From contig RBKR01000024.1 of the NCBI GenBank assembly GCA_004835665.1, positions 682,001 through 746,000 on the forward strand: DNA of 64,000 bases, read 5' to 3'. Below, one piece after another: positions 52,181 to 63,283 of the stretch. Made by a program: the position numbers and the translations under genes. The DNA comes from Phoma sp. XZ068. Lineage: Eukaryota; Ascomycota; Dothideomycetes; Pleosporales; Didymellaceae. The notes beneath the pieces were generated by a model. That model did not search any database and had not been told where the DNA came from. It worked only from the letters and a program-made list of their open reading frames with translations. Within the stretch, counting starts at the first letter, position 1; each line of letters begins with the position of its first letter.

Positions 52181-54327
52181 CCGTGCACGGACTCGTGATG
52201 CGCATGGACGCGTGATGCGCACCCAACCACTTTTGACCCCCAGATAAAAGTGAGGCTATTGAGCCACACATAAACGCGATCATCACAAGAAAAGCTGGTG
52301 GATTAATCTATTGACTATTGGGCACATTTTGACGATCTCATTTTGTACGTAGGCTTGGTGTAGCGACCGCTCTTGGTCTTGACAGGTGGTGGTGGTGGGG
52401 ACGGCTTATGAGCAACCTGCCGACTGCGCACACCACCACGACCACGACGCTTCATTACTTTTGACTGCAATTGCTGTGAGGCCTTGCCTGTAGCCTGTTT
52501 AGGCAGTTGGATACTTTTTCCAGTGTCGCGAAGCGCTTTTGCAGCTGCTCTGGCTGCCTTGCGAGCGTCGATTTGAGCGCGCTCTTCAGCACGCTTCTGA
52601 GCGCGCTCTTCTGCTACCCTCTCTCTCTCTCTGCACGCTTCTGCTCTTGCTCTTTGACCTTAAGCAGCTTATTTTGGTGTTGAATTCCACGCCTGGTAGT
52701 CTTAGCAGCGTCTTCTTCTAATTTCCGCTGCTCAATTGCCTTAAGCTCTTGTTCAGCTCGCTCTTTCGCACTTGGACTGTACAAAACAGCTCCACCTTGC
52801 ACGTTAGGGTCAGTAGGTTGCAAAGGCAGTACTTTCTTCTTCTTCCTCTTCTTCTTATTAACTGATAAGGCCTCTTCAAGGCCCTCTACCTTGTGCTTAT
52901 ATAGCTCTAATTGCACATGGAGTTAGTGGAAGGCCTAGTCAACTACTGCAGCGGTACCAGGTTGATCACTTGCCCGCTCACGCCTTAACAGCCTCTGCGT
53001 CTTCAAATAACTAGGTGAACTAGGTGCTGGCTGAAGCTTTGATGGCTCTGGAGTCGTGCTAGGTGACTGAGGTGGTGGTGTTTTGAACCGATCGAGTATA
53101 ACGTCAGCGTTGGGTGGGTAGATTCCAGTGCACTCAAAGGCTCGCTTGACCAACGCCTCAGTGAAGGTACTCTTCCAGGCCGCCCAGAAAATAGAGAAGA
53201 AGTCGCTCTGATTGACTGGGCACCAGCCTAGTGTGGTGTGGTTGCGACGAAGGAGCTCTTTGGAGTAGTTTGACGCCAGCGATTTGAAGCACACCACATC
53301 GAGCGGCTGAAGCGTGTGGGTAGCGTGCGGAGGGAAGATAAGCAGCAAAATCCTGTGGTTATGAGCGTAATCGATGAAGGCCTTCGTCACGTGGCTGCCG
53401 TGCCCGTCAAGGATAAGTAACCTGTACTTCCCCCGAGCCTTGACCTTAGTATAGCGATCAAACACCTGTTGCAACCACGCCAAACCCAAATCGTCGTTCG
53501 TCCATCCATTATGTGAGACGCCGAAGTGGATAGAGTGCTTATCGGCATCGATTTCGCGTACCCAGCTTTGCTGTACCGTGAGTGATGGTGAAGGAAATAT
53601 GACTGCTGGAGGTAAGGTTGACCCATCGCCACATATTGATGCCAGCACCGTCACCCATTTTCTGTTGCCGTCGTGCGATGACTGCTTATACTGCTTAAGC
53701 CCATAGAGCTCCTTATCAAAGATTCTGACGCTCTTTCCAATCACTCCAATCATGAAGCCCTTCTCATCCATGTTGTACGTGTTCTCCGCCTCTACCTCAT
53801 GCTCGTCGATTTTACCGTGCAAAAGAGTGAAGTACAGGCGGTACTTCTCACTAGAATCAGCCTCGTGGCGGCTGGTTTCCATAGGTGTTGTCCAGGCCGT
53901 AATAAGCGTGTCGTGGTTGCGATGAAGGAAGCGCGTCACCCATCGATCGCTTGGCGCCCAAGCACACAAGGGAGTGACTATATTTAAAATCATCTGCCTT
54001 GTAGGCATTAAGTGTCTCTCTGTGAGTCCTCTGATGTACTGTACAACCTCTACCTCATCGCGTGGGTGTAGCAGTCGTTGGGAAGATGCCTTGGTTGCAT
54101 GGCTGACGACTTCACCACGGTGTTGACGCGTCAACGTTGAGCGACAACAACTGTGTTTTTTAGAAACAGCTGTATATGAAAAATGTTCTCCAGGCTTCAA
54201 ACTATCTAGCTCTTCAAGGGCTTCCTCTAACGGCATCGTGGTGTTGAGGTATGGGGGTGCAAACGACGCGTTAAAAGTTGGTGGGGTGCGCATCACGCGT
54301 CCATGCGCATCACGAGTCCGTGCACGG
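52181..54327 (-). mobile_element. Element I: class II pogo, 2147 bp
   Basis: Ends CCGTGCACGGACTCGTGATG and its inverse; TA at 52179-52180 and 54328-54329. It is inserted inside an NB-ARC/TPR gene, whose 3' part continues from 54330. Confidence 0.92.
52315..54236 (-). pseudogene. Class II pogo transposase of element I, C-terminal stops and frameshift
   Basis: From ATG 54236 (MPLEEALEELDSLKPGEHF) the N-terminal, HTH (CCRSTLTRQHRG) and DDE regions are intact: ENTYNMDEKGFMIG, LLILDGHGSHVTKAF, LQPLDVVCFKSLASNYS. Two stops follow at about 52935 and 52923, where TAG and TAA replace Gln codons (VVD-stop-AFH-stop-LHVQLELY), both CA-to-TA changes typical of RIP. The coiled-coil tail then runs to about 52614, where a GA-repeat slip changes the frame. 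The DDE part alone could still be made. Confidence 0.88.
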
Positions 54328-54329
54328 TA

Positions 54330-55645
54330 GCGGATTACCTCATGTGCGCCACGGACGCGTACTCATTACATCTCGAAGCCAGAACGCGGTGGCTACGCTG
54401 GTGAAACGTCCCGAGAATGTCAAAGAAGTGCGTTCCATGAATGAGATGGAAGGTCTGGAGCTTCTTCGCAAGAAGCTACAGGATGCGTCGGACGAAGAAG
54501 GCGCCGAGGATTTGCTGTTCGCTTTGGAATGCGTTCCTCTCGCCATCAGCCAAGCTGCTGCATACATTAACCAGCAACCACACATGTCGATACTAGGTTA
54601 TTTGAACGGCTTTCGCGCAAACGCGAAGAACAGAAATTGGTGCGTTGAATGGACCGCAGAGGAGGTGCTGTGGGGTCTATGTGCGTCAAATGCTGTAATG
54701 ACAGCATGGCAGATGTCATTCGAGTGCATTCGCGAGAAACGGCGATCAGCTGCAGATCTGCTATCGCTTATGAGCTTTTTCGACCCGCAAGGCATTCCAA
54801 AGTACATTCTTCGAAGGCAGTGCAGGAATGTCCTTGGAATAGATGAGGCTGATCAGGCATTCCATAAGGACTTGGAGACCTTACAATCGTATTGTTTGGT
54901 AGACACAGCTGCAGAGGATGACATTTGCAAGCTGAACACTTCCATGCAGTCTTGCACCCGGATATGGCTGTCGTCTTCCGGCTTCGCAGAGCGCTGGGAG
55001 CGTATGTTCATAGAGCTGATGGCGAAAGAATTTCCAACTGGGCGTCCAGAGCACTGGCCAAGGTGCCAGCAACTGCTTCCGCATCTGAGACCGCTGTTTG
55101 ACAGCAAGCCAGCAACTGACGAGCTGACAAAAGGATGGGCTAAGGTTCTTACGAATGCTGCATGGTACCTATGTACGAGAGGGAGCCACGAGGCAGCGGA
55201 AAATGTAGTAAGACGAGCACTTTCAGCTCGAGAAGAGGTGGTGGGACTGGACGACAAACAAACGCTGAGAAGTACCATTGTCCTAGGAATGGTGCTGTAT
55301 TATCAGGAAAAGTACGAGGAAGCTGAGAAGCTGAACCGACAAGCACTGAAAGGAACAGAAGAAAAGTTCGGCCCACTGCATCCCGGCACAGTGACGAGCG
55401 TGGGCAACCTCGCAGTAGCATTGTAAAACCAGAAAAAGTACGAGGAGGCTGAGAAGCTGAACCGACGAGCTCTGGATGGCTGGAGGAAATTGCCAGGTGC
55501 TCACCACCCTCTCACCGTGACAAGCTTTAACAACTTGTCGTTGGTCTTGCAGCATCAAGGGAAGCACAAGGAAGCAGAGGAGCTGGAGCAGCACTCACTA
55601 TTAGGAAAGGATGCAGCTGTGCACCCAACATCCAATGTACGCTGA
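54330..55645 (+). pseudogene. NB-ARC/TPR protein (NLR-like), 5' part cut off by element I
   Basis: Starts inside the nucleotide-binding domain: GRVLITSRSQNAVATLVK is the RNBS-B-like motif, and ECVPLAISQAAAYI is the GLPLA-like motif. A helical region follows, then tetratricopeptide repeats (YYQEKYEEAEKLNRQAL ... HPGTVTSVGNLAVAL, then KYEEAEKLNRRAL and KHKEAEELEQHSL). The P-loop and the N-terminal effector domain are missing; the break is exactly at the TA of element I. A TAA at 55424-55426 replaces Gln after VAL (CAA to TAA), and the frame then continues to a stop near 55645. Such proteins act in fungal self/non-self recognition or programmed cell death. This copy is inactive. Confidence 0.85.
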
Positions 55646-55989
55646 CGATGAGCTTCCACGATCCTGCTGAACTGGCAACTGATCAGAACTGTCCTGGAAG
55701 AAAATTTGTATTATTATACCCATCGGCCTACAAAAGCTTGCTCTCAGTAGCGTAAATGTCAAAGTCACTTTCAAGCTATGCTTTCGACAACACGGATTTT
55801 GATACTTTTGTGTGGATTGGTTTAGACGGCCGCCTCAGTGGTTGAGACATTTGACAAGCGTCCGCCACGACGCAGCTCGGGCTAGGCTTGGCGTTCACGT
55901 ACCAGTGGGTACGCTGCCCCATCCTATGCTTGATGGAACATCACACTTAGCGCGCATCTGTCGCGACCAGCGCACGTACTGCGCGACTG
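55646..55989. other. No recognisable gene
   Basis: 3' flank of the NB-ARC/TPR pseudogene. Nothing recognised. Confidence 0.35.
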
Positions 55990-56330
55990 CAAGATATCAG
56001 ACAACATTCATTCAAAAGACAGGTCTTTCTAGACTGCAAGAGCATCATTACGTACAAGTTCAAACAAAGGGCTGATAATAAGAAGATTGATGCGCAAGAC
56101 CTTATTGTGATCGCGCTGCCTAGTTATCTGAGACTTTATTATAGTCTTTCGTCAATCCAAGGTCCTGGCCTATCTATCTCTCATCCTCCACGCGTAGCAA
56201 GCACTTGATTGGCTATGGAGCTTAGACAGCTAAGTGAAGAGGCAAACCCTTGCTCATCAAACTCCCTTATGCGTTGACCAATTGCCTCCTCTGCAAGATT
56301 TTTGATCCACCCGAGCTGAGATGTAACGGG
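55990..56330 (-). pseudogene. Class I pogo transposase relic, N-terminal part
   Basis: The minus-strand reading contains EEAIGQRIREFDEQGFA, then IANQVLATRGG followed by a stop, then QITRQRDHNK-like and IISPLFELVRN sequence. These match the region before the first DDE aspartate in class I transposases (compare RQRDHQRVLC at 36 kb). Several stops are present. Boundaries are approximate. Confidence 0.6.
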
Positions 56331-56789
56331 AAGTTCTTACTTTACCTAGGATAGCTAGTCCTTGATGAAGTAAGCCGTGGAGATGTTAGATTGTGGGAGG
56401 GTATCGCGGTTGAGTGAGTCGTAATCAAGTCACGTAGGGTACTGATGCCAGTGGGCATGAACAATATACTCGGAAGATTGTAATCCTGACTACGGAGATA
56501 CTATCTATGCTACTTGAGGTGTCTATATACTTAACGGTTTGGGTGGGTTAGTGGGTTAGTGGTGGGTGTTTCCTACTATCCCGCTAACCGGTCACGTGTC
56601 CAGGTTGTGATCGGCCTCCGACCCCAGGTCGTAGTCCTCGTCACAACTGTGCCACACCTCTGCATCCTCCGTTTCAACTTCGTACGCCACGCTCTTCTCC
56701 ATAGGTTCTAGCGTCTGCGTACCTTCTGGGTTATCCGTAACATGAGATCGCGAGAAAGCTCAACCTCAGTACTCAGCGCGTCAGATTGG
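56331..56789. other. No recognisable gene
   Basis: Non-coding sequence with a GT-rich stretch (GGGTGGGTTAGTGGGTTAG at about 56544) that could be a hAT-like end, but no partner repeat was found. Confidence 0.3.
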
Positions 56790-57320
56790 CGTAAAATAGA
56801 GTGACTATTACGCTCTGCCGTCAAGGATCTGGCCACTGAAAAGTCGCGCAAGCTCAGCCAAACGATACACTCGGCCTCTGTACAAAAGCAACTACTACAG
56901 CATGAAAACGAGGGCTTACGTGAGGCTCTTGCTACTCAAAAGAGACGCTCAAGGCGAGGTAGACCTCTGCCTTTTGATCAGCCTAATGAGTATCACGGTG
57001 GAGCCATGTTCTGGTCACCCCATAGTGTACAGCGTGCACGCGATCGTCAACACCAAAAGGATGCTGAGGAGCAGCAATTACAGCTTCAAAAAAGTGAGCA
57101 AGCAGAAGCTCGTAGGGCCAACCAACAGCTTAAAGCTCAATTATTACATGAGAGGCCTGTTGCGCGGGCAAAAGCTAGAGATGCGCGTGCGAAGGAGAAG
57201 GCCGATCAGGCGAATGCGCGAGCACTATCTCAGCAGGCTCGTAAGGCGCAAAAGCAACATCAAAATCGTATCAATTTATCCCAAAAGGGTAGTAAGAGAG
57301 CGTCAAATGGTTGCGACTTG
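56790..57320 (+). pseudogene. Class II pogo transposase relic, C-terminal tail
   Basis: The plus-strand frame reads KDLATEKSRKLSQTIHSASV, then RGRPLPFDQPNEYHGGAMFW and SPHSVQRARDRQHQKDAEEQ, followed by an Ala/Lys/Gln-rich coiled coil. The GGA.(F/W)WSPS motif and the basic coil correspond to the C-terminal third of class II transposases. The DDE domain is gone. Confidence 0.65.
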
Positions 57321-57324
57321 AGTT

Positions 57325-57990
57325 CCCGATCTGACTCCTGTACGCGAGCATTTAACGGCGAGAAGCAGCCGATGCGCGTCAACTGCACGGTCCTTTGTAT
57401 GCTTGTTGAAATGCTTTAGCCATTCGACTCCAAACTCCTTTGTTGTCCAGCCGTTGTCGCTAACTGCGATAGCCCAATCATTGGATATATCATTGTCCTT
57501 GTGTCAGGCAGAGAGGTGGTACTTGGCCGCGAAGATGATGAATGGTGGAATCGCCCACCCAGCGGCGTTGATTCCCTGGGTTAACGTAGCCCACTCTCGA
57601 TCCCTGACTGTATCGCCTTTTGTTGACTGCGCCTCTCTGAGCCTGTAACAAGAAGTTGCGATGATATCTTGCCCATCACAAAGGCCAGTCTCGTCAAAAT
57701 TATAGGTGTCTTCGTCCACGATCCCGTACACAAGCTCAAATCAGTTGCCGATAACCCTAGGATCCACGCAAAAGGCTCTCTGTTGACCGTAAGGCCGATT
57801 GAATTGCGTTGTAAGGCGAGGAGCCCGCTTGACAAGATTTCGGTCACTGTTGGCCAACCTAGTCAGCATCACGCTCAGCAAGGAGTTTGATGGCCATATC
57901 TCGTACAGAACCTCGCTTACGCGCAAATCTTCGCGAATCTAGGTCAAGTCTATGCTGAATAATCACCTCCTCCTCAAGCTTGGTGAGCTT
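57325..57990 (-). pseudogene. Class I pogo transposase relic, central part
   Basis: Minus-strand pieces in shifting frames: RAPRLTTQFNRPYGQQRAFC, DEDTYNFDETGL, DREWATLTQGINAAGWAIPP, then GWTTKEFGVEWLKHF-like sequence, and at the left end GCFSPLNARV. There are frameshifts, and a deletion removes the second acidic motif. Confidence 0.7.
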
Positions 57991-59989
57991 TTTTGAATTG
58001 GGCGTCGTGATAGGACTGATTAATTGCAGACATGAATTGATTCAAGAGAACTATCATGGGAAGACAAAAAAATACTGTTGATTAAGAGGTAGGACTCGAA
58101 GGTGACATGATTCGATCATGAGAGAAACAACGTGATTGATAATAGTATTTGTACTTTAAACGATTGGGTATCAAAAAGAAACGTACATCTACCTCTCGGT
58201 GCAAGTACGTCGCGAAGAAGCCTCGAGACAGCGCGATCGTGCAACATCATCGTCAGATAGCTTCGAGGCTCTCAAGACCCCATATGCTCCTGATCGATCA
58301 TCCAGCTTCTGAAAGCTCTAGCTTTACTGCCTGTGCCTGAGCCTGTCTTTGCATCCATATAACTAGCAGCCGAGAACGCTTCTATAACACGGAGTGCTTC
58401 CACCTCTTCTTTCTCGTCAAACGGTATTAGATCAAGGAACTGCCGTACATGATTGCGCCTAGCCTTGGATGTACTTGTGCAACACAATCAATACTTGAAA
58501 CATCTGCTGTGACCCTGGAAACCTGCTGTCATCCGCTTGGCTTTGTGGATCACTGCCGTGCGTGGAGTTGCTCGCTCGAAGCGAGCGAAATAAATCTCTT
58601 AAATATACCCACTAAAGAAGGAGGCGAACTCGTCGTCTACTATTTGTGGGCTATTTTGCCATTCTAGAAGAAGCCCGACTTGCGTGTTTAGTACGAGAAA
58701 GGCCGTAATTTTAATACTAACGTGAATGGGACAACGACTTAAGCACGACATGCACTTTCAACCACTCGCGCTTCACATCCCCGCCTGGAAATCATTGCGT
58801 TCGGGAAACCGGAAATGTCCGTCATTGCTTGTCCAGAACATCCGTCTCTCCCATTTGCTTGGGTTTCACAAGGTCTCTGGTATCGCTGAATCCGAACCAC
58901 TTACCTCGCCTCCGTCTGGATCATGAACGACTTTCCGCATCGAGGACGACGGATATCGGCTCGAATGCGAAGTCCGCGTCCTGACGAATGATAATGCCTG
59001 CAGTCTGATCGGCCTGCTCCACGGTGGTTCTCTTGGCGCAGTGCACTCTAACATCAGTCAGCTGCCATAGCCATCTCGAGACGCCCTTGAACTGGTTGTT
59101 ATTTACTCCGAATGAAACCCTAGACGAACTACGAAACAATTTCAAACTATCAAACCTATCCAACAAGGAAGCTTATTCACGAATCGGAAGCACTCGAGAG
59201 CAATACATCAGGCTCCTGTGACTAACAGATATCCCTACTTCGCTGTCGGGGGCGACGTGGGCATATACAAGGCATGTTCCGTGAAGGCAAATAATAACCA
59301 TCTGTAGAAGTTGAACGGCCACGTTAGGAGTTCTCTCTACCATGGCCGAACTTGCGCAGGATGAGGGATCGATCCTGGAGCACGCGGCTTTCTGATTGAA
59401 GGTAGTTGCTGAAGGAGTTGACTTGCGCCTTGGTTGATCATCACTATTGGTCACCGCCGCCGAAGCTTTGGACTGCAGCAACATTTTTCGAATTTGATGA
59501 CTGTCGCTTCGTGGGGAATGTCCATGGATCACACGAGCAGATGGCCTTGATCTTATCCTGGATGACGTCTCATAGACAGAGGTGGGTTGACATGCACCTA
59601 CTTTTGCCCCGACCCACAGTCCACTACGTGGCATGGGAACCATAGGCACGGATCGGGAAATTAGTTTGATTTTCCTGAACTGCGAAGTGGCAGAGTTGTC
59701 GCCAATGCCAACTTAGTTCTCATGTCTCAGTGGGATGTGTCGACCTGTCGATGTCTCATCTGCTTTCAGGCTCGTTGTCCATATGCAATCATCATCTTAC
59801 CTGACGTTTCTGGCACGGTCTTCTCGATATCTTCTCTCCGCCTCTGTGACTTTCTTCCATGTCCATTTGCTCTGTCCCTAGTCGTTCATCGAAATATCCA
59901 TCCGGAAAAGCAATTCTTGAGGCCATTCTCCTACGGGGCAACGATAAGACTACAGATAATACTTCATCGTCAGTATCTGTTTTGTCTCC
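57991..59989. other. Long region without a recognised gene
   Basis: About 2 kb. Short minus-strand open frames exist (for example 58921-59166 and 59173-59649). The first reads like a real protein fragment (VSRWLWQLTDVRVHC), but I do not recognise a family and cannot support a gene model. The right end probably includes the GPCR promoter. Confidence 0.35.
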
Positions 59990-61826
59990 ATGGACAGCTT
60001 TCTGGGGGCACTTCTCCTTCTTCTTCCTTACGTTTCGTCTTCACCTCTAAGCTCACCCAATGATTCAGAATACACATCTGTTGAGCGTAGTGACCTTTAT
60101 CGAACATTCAGAGTCCGGATAGCCGCTCTGACATGCTCTAGCCTTAGCATGGCGGCTTCTCTTGTTGCCTTCCACTGGTTCTGCCGGATGGACAAGCGAT
60201 TTCGCCATCGGTCAGCTTTCCAGTCCGCTTTTATTCAGCCGCTGACAGAATGTTACAGGCTGATCATGCTGCTAGTATACGGCGATCTCATGCGAGCAAC
60301 ATGGTACTTCGTCTTTGCAGTGGTCTCGTTAGCCCAAGGAACAGTCAGAACAGAATCCTCGTTCTGTCAATCTAGCGGGTTCCTGATACGGTACGGGGAA
60401 GCCACAAGTGGTCAGTATGATTCTATTACCTATGATATATCTTGACCAAACTTTAGACTTCGCTGTTCTCATCATTGCCGTCCATAGCGCTTTGCAAGTC
60501 TTGTATCCCTCGACACAAACTACCTCACATGGCATCTACCCTTATCGGCGTTACGTGTATGCTGGAGCGCTACTCATTCCTAGCATGATGGCTGGACTCG
60601 CTTTCACCAATGCAGGCTGGGGTTATCTATCTCTAGGTGCTTTCTGTACACTTCCAATTCGACCCTTCTGGTATAGACTAGCCCTGTCCTGGATCCCGCG
60701 GTACCTGATAGCGCTCATCATTATCGGGCTTGCGATTGCTATCAATGTTTTCGTCGGCATTAAGTTCCGCAACTACTCGAACATGACTCGGAGTATTGAG
60801 TTGCTCCAGAGCAGAAGGAAATCGAGAGCTTTACCAGGCGAGACGTTTGCCGAAGCTGCAGAAGGTACAAAAAATATTATGGAGCGGGGATCGGACCTCG
60901 CGCCAAAAGCCTCATCCACTCATGACATTGCCTCGGTTCAGCATCGAACATCGTCCGTCTCCTTAATGGATGCAAGTTCCATTCTGAATTATCCATCAGT
61001 CGGTCTAGGCACGTGTACGCGACCTAATCCGGGAAGGCCGATCACTCTACCCTTCGAGTGTAACGACACCGTTCCCTCCCCACTGCTGGTTATACCGTCA
61101 AGCAATCTACCAAACAGACCCTCGGTTAACCTACCGATTGCTCCTCCCCCAAGGATACATGTTACCCCAAATAATAGCCTTGTCCGAGGTCATAACCTTC
61201 AGCAGGAATCCAAATCATGCGATCACCAACGCGATTCTTCCGGCCAGATGGACCGCCAACGCCTGCATGTTCGTCGTCAATTGCGCCTCTTGTTCATCTA
61301 TCCGCTTGTGTATATACTTATGTGGTTGATACCCTTCATACACCATTGTATGATGTACTATGACGAATACGCACAGCATCCACCGTGGTTCCTGCGTCTA
61401 GGAACCACAGTCTGTCTTAGCAGTATGGGTTTAGTGAACAGCCTTATCTTTTCTCTGCGCGAGAAACCTTGGCAAAATATCTCTACTAGCGATGGGACAT
61501 TCTTGGGGAGTTTTGCAATTCGGAACTCATATGCGCGTAAGGGTACCACTAACGGCAATTCGGTGACAACGTGTACGGAGGGATGTGCACCAGCTCCTCT
61601 CACATCGTTTACAAAGCACCGTCCCAGTGTAAATTCCGATGACTATGTAAGGATCGCGGCAAAACAGGCGAGTGTCAGGCTTGAGCTCGAGAGGGAAGAA
61701 CGAAATGCAGCACTGAGGGCGAGGATTGCTAATTCGCATAAAGAAACTGGAGGTATGATAAATATGAGGCATAACGAACACGGAGGGCCGGATGCAGAGA
61801 GTCAGTCAGAGTCTGATGGAACATGA
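59990..61826 (+). CDS. Git3-like (GPR1-type) G-protein-coupled receptor
   Basis: A seven-transmembrane receptor of the fungal Git3/Gpr1 type, normally a plasma-membrane nutrient sensor coupled to G-alpha and cAMP. Exons are 59990-60210, 60259-60410 and 60457-61826. Introns are 60211-60258 (48 bp, GTCAGC...CTGAC...ACAG) and 60411-60456 (46 bp, GTCAGT...TTGAC...TTAG). Typical segments: LTCSSLSMAASLVAFHWF, RHRLIMLLVYGDLMRA across the first intron, SDFAVLIIAVHSALQVLYPS across the second, YPYRRYVYAG, and RPFWYRLALSWIPRYLIALI. A long, Ser-rich third cytoplasmic loop (about 250 residues) follows, then the Git3 C-terminal part (RRQLRLLFIYPLVYILMWL). The first intron is a multiple of three without a stop, so an unspliced form with 16 extra residues would stay in frame. 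The gene appears intact. Confidence 0.88.
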
Positions 61827-62159
61827 GGAGTATGAGCTAACGGGTGGCGGGGAAGGAGTGGGCAAGGTGGGTGGAAGAACGAAGGTAATCGAAGAAGGGA
61901 AGGGAAGTAGATGACTTTTGGATTTGCCTGCAGTATACACCTGCTTGTCCTGCTTTGCGCATGCGTGATATTCAAGTCGCTTCCATGTACTGCTACAAAG
62001 ACTTACTTTTGGACACAATATGATGGCGAAGTACTCCAGCTCTATCTTCTCAGATACCCAAGCCGCTTGTCGCATGTATCAGTACTAGCATTCTCACCAA
62101 CGCTGCCTTCGAGACACAGCTGACTACTGCGAACATCCGGGCTTACTAGGCTTCGCTGC
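61827..62159. other. Intergenic, between GPCR and LINE relic
   Basis: GPCR 3' flank and unrecognised sequence. No repeat seen. Confidence 0.35.
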
Positions 62160-63283
62160 CCTCGATCTGATGAAGCTGAACGACTCGAAGCATCCCTAGT
62201 GATACGGGACAAGCTATTGACCAACATACGACATTCAGAGAAGACCTTCGTCGATGATCTTGTTGGCATCCTCTGGCTTCAATGAACTCTATGATGACGC
62301 TGGATGCAGCCTTAGTAAGCGCGTTCTTGGTGTCAGCCATCCTACGTACTTGGTCACTGCCTGCAGAATGAACTGCCTGTTGTCCTGTAGTGTATAGTCC
62401 CTAGTCTCTTTGAACCTGGCCATATCCGTTGAGCTGGTACGTATGCTATGTGCAAGAACTTCGTACGTCGGGGTCCGCACTGTGGCCCTGTGGCCGATGC
62501 GGTGGACCCAGTCGTCTGCAAATTGCTTCAGTGCTTCTACTTCGCTGCTAGTGACTATCTTGATGCTGAGGTCTCCGCCCTTCAAGTGGTTCGAAGAGAG
62601 GATCTTGATGTTGGCTATGTTTTCGTTCCCGCTCTGTGCGATGGCTCGCTCCACATGGGCTTTGAGGGTGCGCGGGTTCATCGCGCGCAAGCTCTGTATA
62701 GTTGACGGATCTCTACTAGTCATGACGACTTCACGTTGCGTCTGCACTGACGGCGCTAGCAACTTGTGTATTTGGGATACCTGCTAGTGTGGCGCCCCTA
62801 GCTGCCATAGCAGCATAGCTGATCGAACCATTTATCTGTGCTCCTGTGTTCTTCACCTGCCTAGTCATCTCTAGGTTCGCCTTGCCTACCTCTGCCGCCT
62901 CTCTCGCTGCTGCCCTTGCTTCTTGCCCAGCGTTTATATTATGTTGTATGTTTGTGGTCGTCCCGCGGATGATTTCAGTAGTGTTCTTGAGCTCGCTCTT
63001 GACGGTATCGAGTGTCTGCACGGTGTTTTCCGCTGCCGTTTTGGCTTTGGTTTGGAGGATGCGAAGGGGCGTTGCATACCGTGTTGAGGTCAGGGGCATG
63101 TTGTACTTTCAGTGTGAATGTTAGCGTGCCGTGGATGATACTCTTCACGAGGTCTGCCGGCACCGACTGGCTTTGAGTGCGATCGATACAAGTCAGCGCG
63201 TCTTGAAGGTAAGTGCTGAGACGTGTAGTATGCTCGCGGAATGGGGTTGGCCATACGGGCTGCTGAGGCCACGGTGTCGCCAT
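62160..63283 (-). pseudogene. LINE (Tad/I-like) ORF1 relic
   Basis: Gag-like ORF1 of a non-LTR retrotransposon, spread over three frames. Frame 1 from about 63283 (TYLQDALTCIDRTQ ... KSIIHGTLTFTLKVQ). After a shift near 63060, TPLRILQTKAKTAAENTVQT begins a predicted coiled coil, to about 62731. After another shift, SVQTQREVVMTSRDPSTIQS, NPRTLKAHVERAIAQSGNEN and ADDWVHRIGHRATVRTPTYE run to about 62330, then EDANKIIDEGL-type sequence. The CCHC knuckles and ORF2 are absent to the left. The family match is from memory of fungal LINE ORF1 proteins. Confidence 0.75.
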
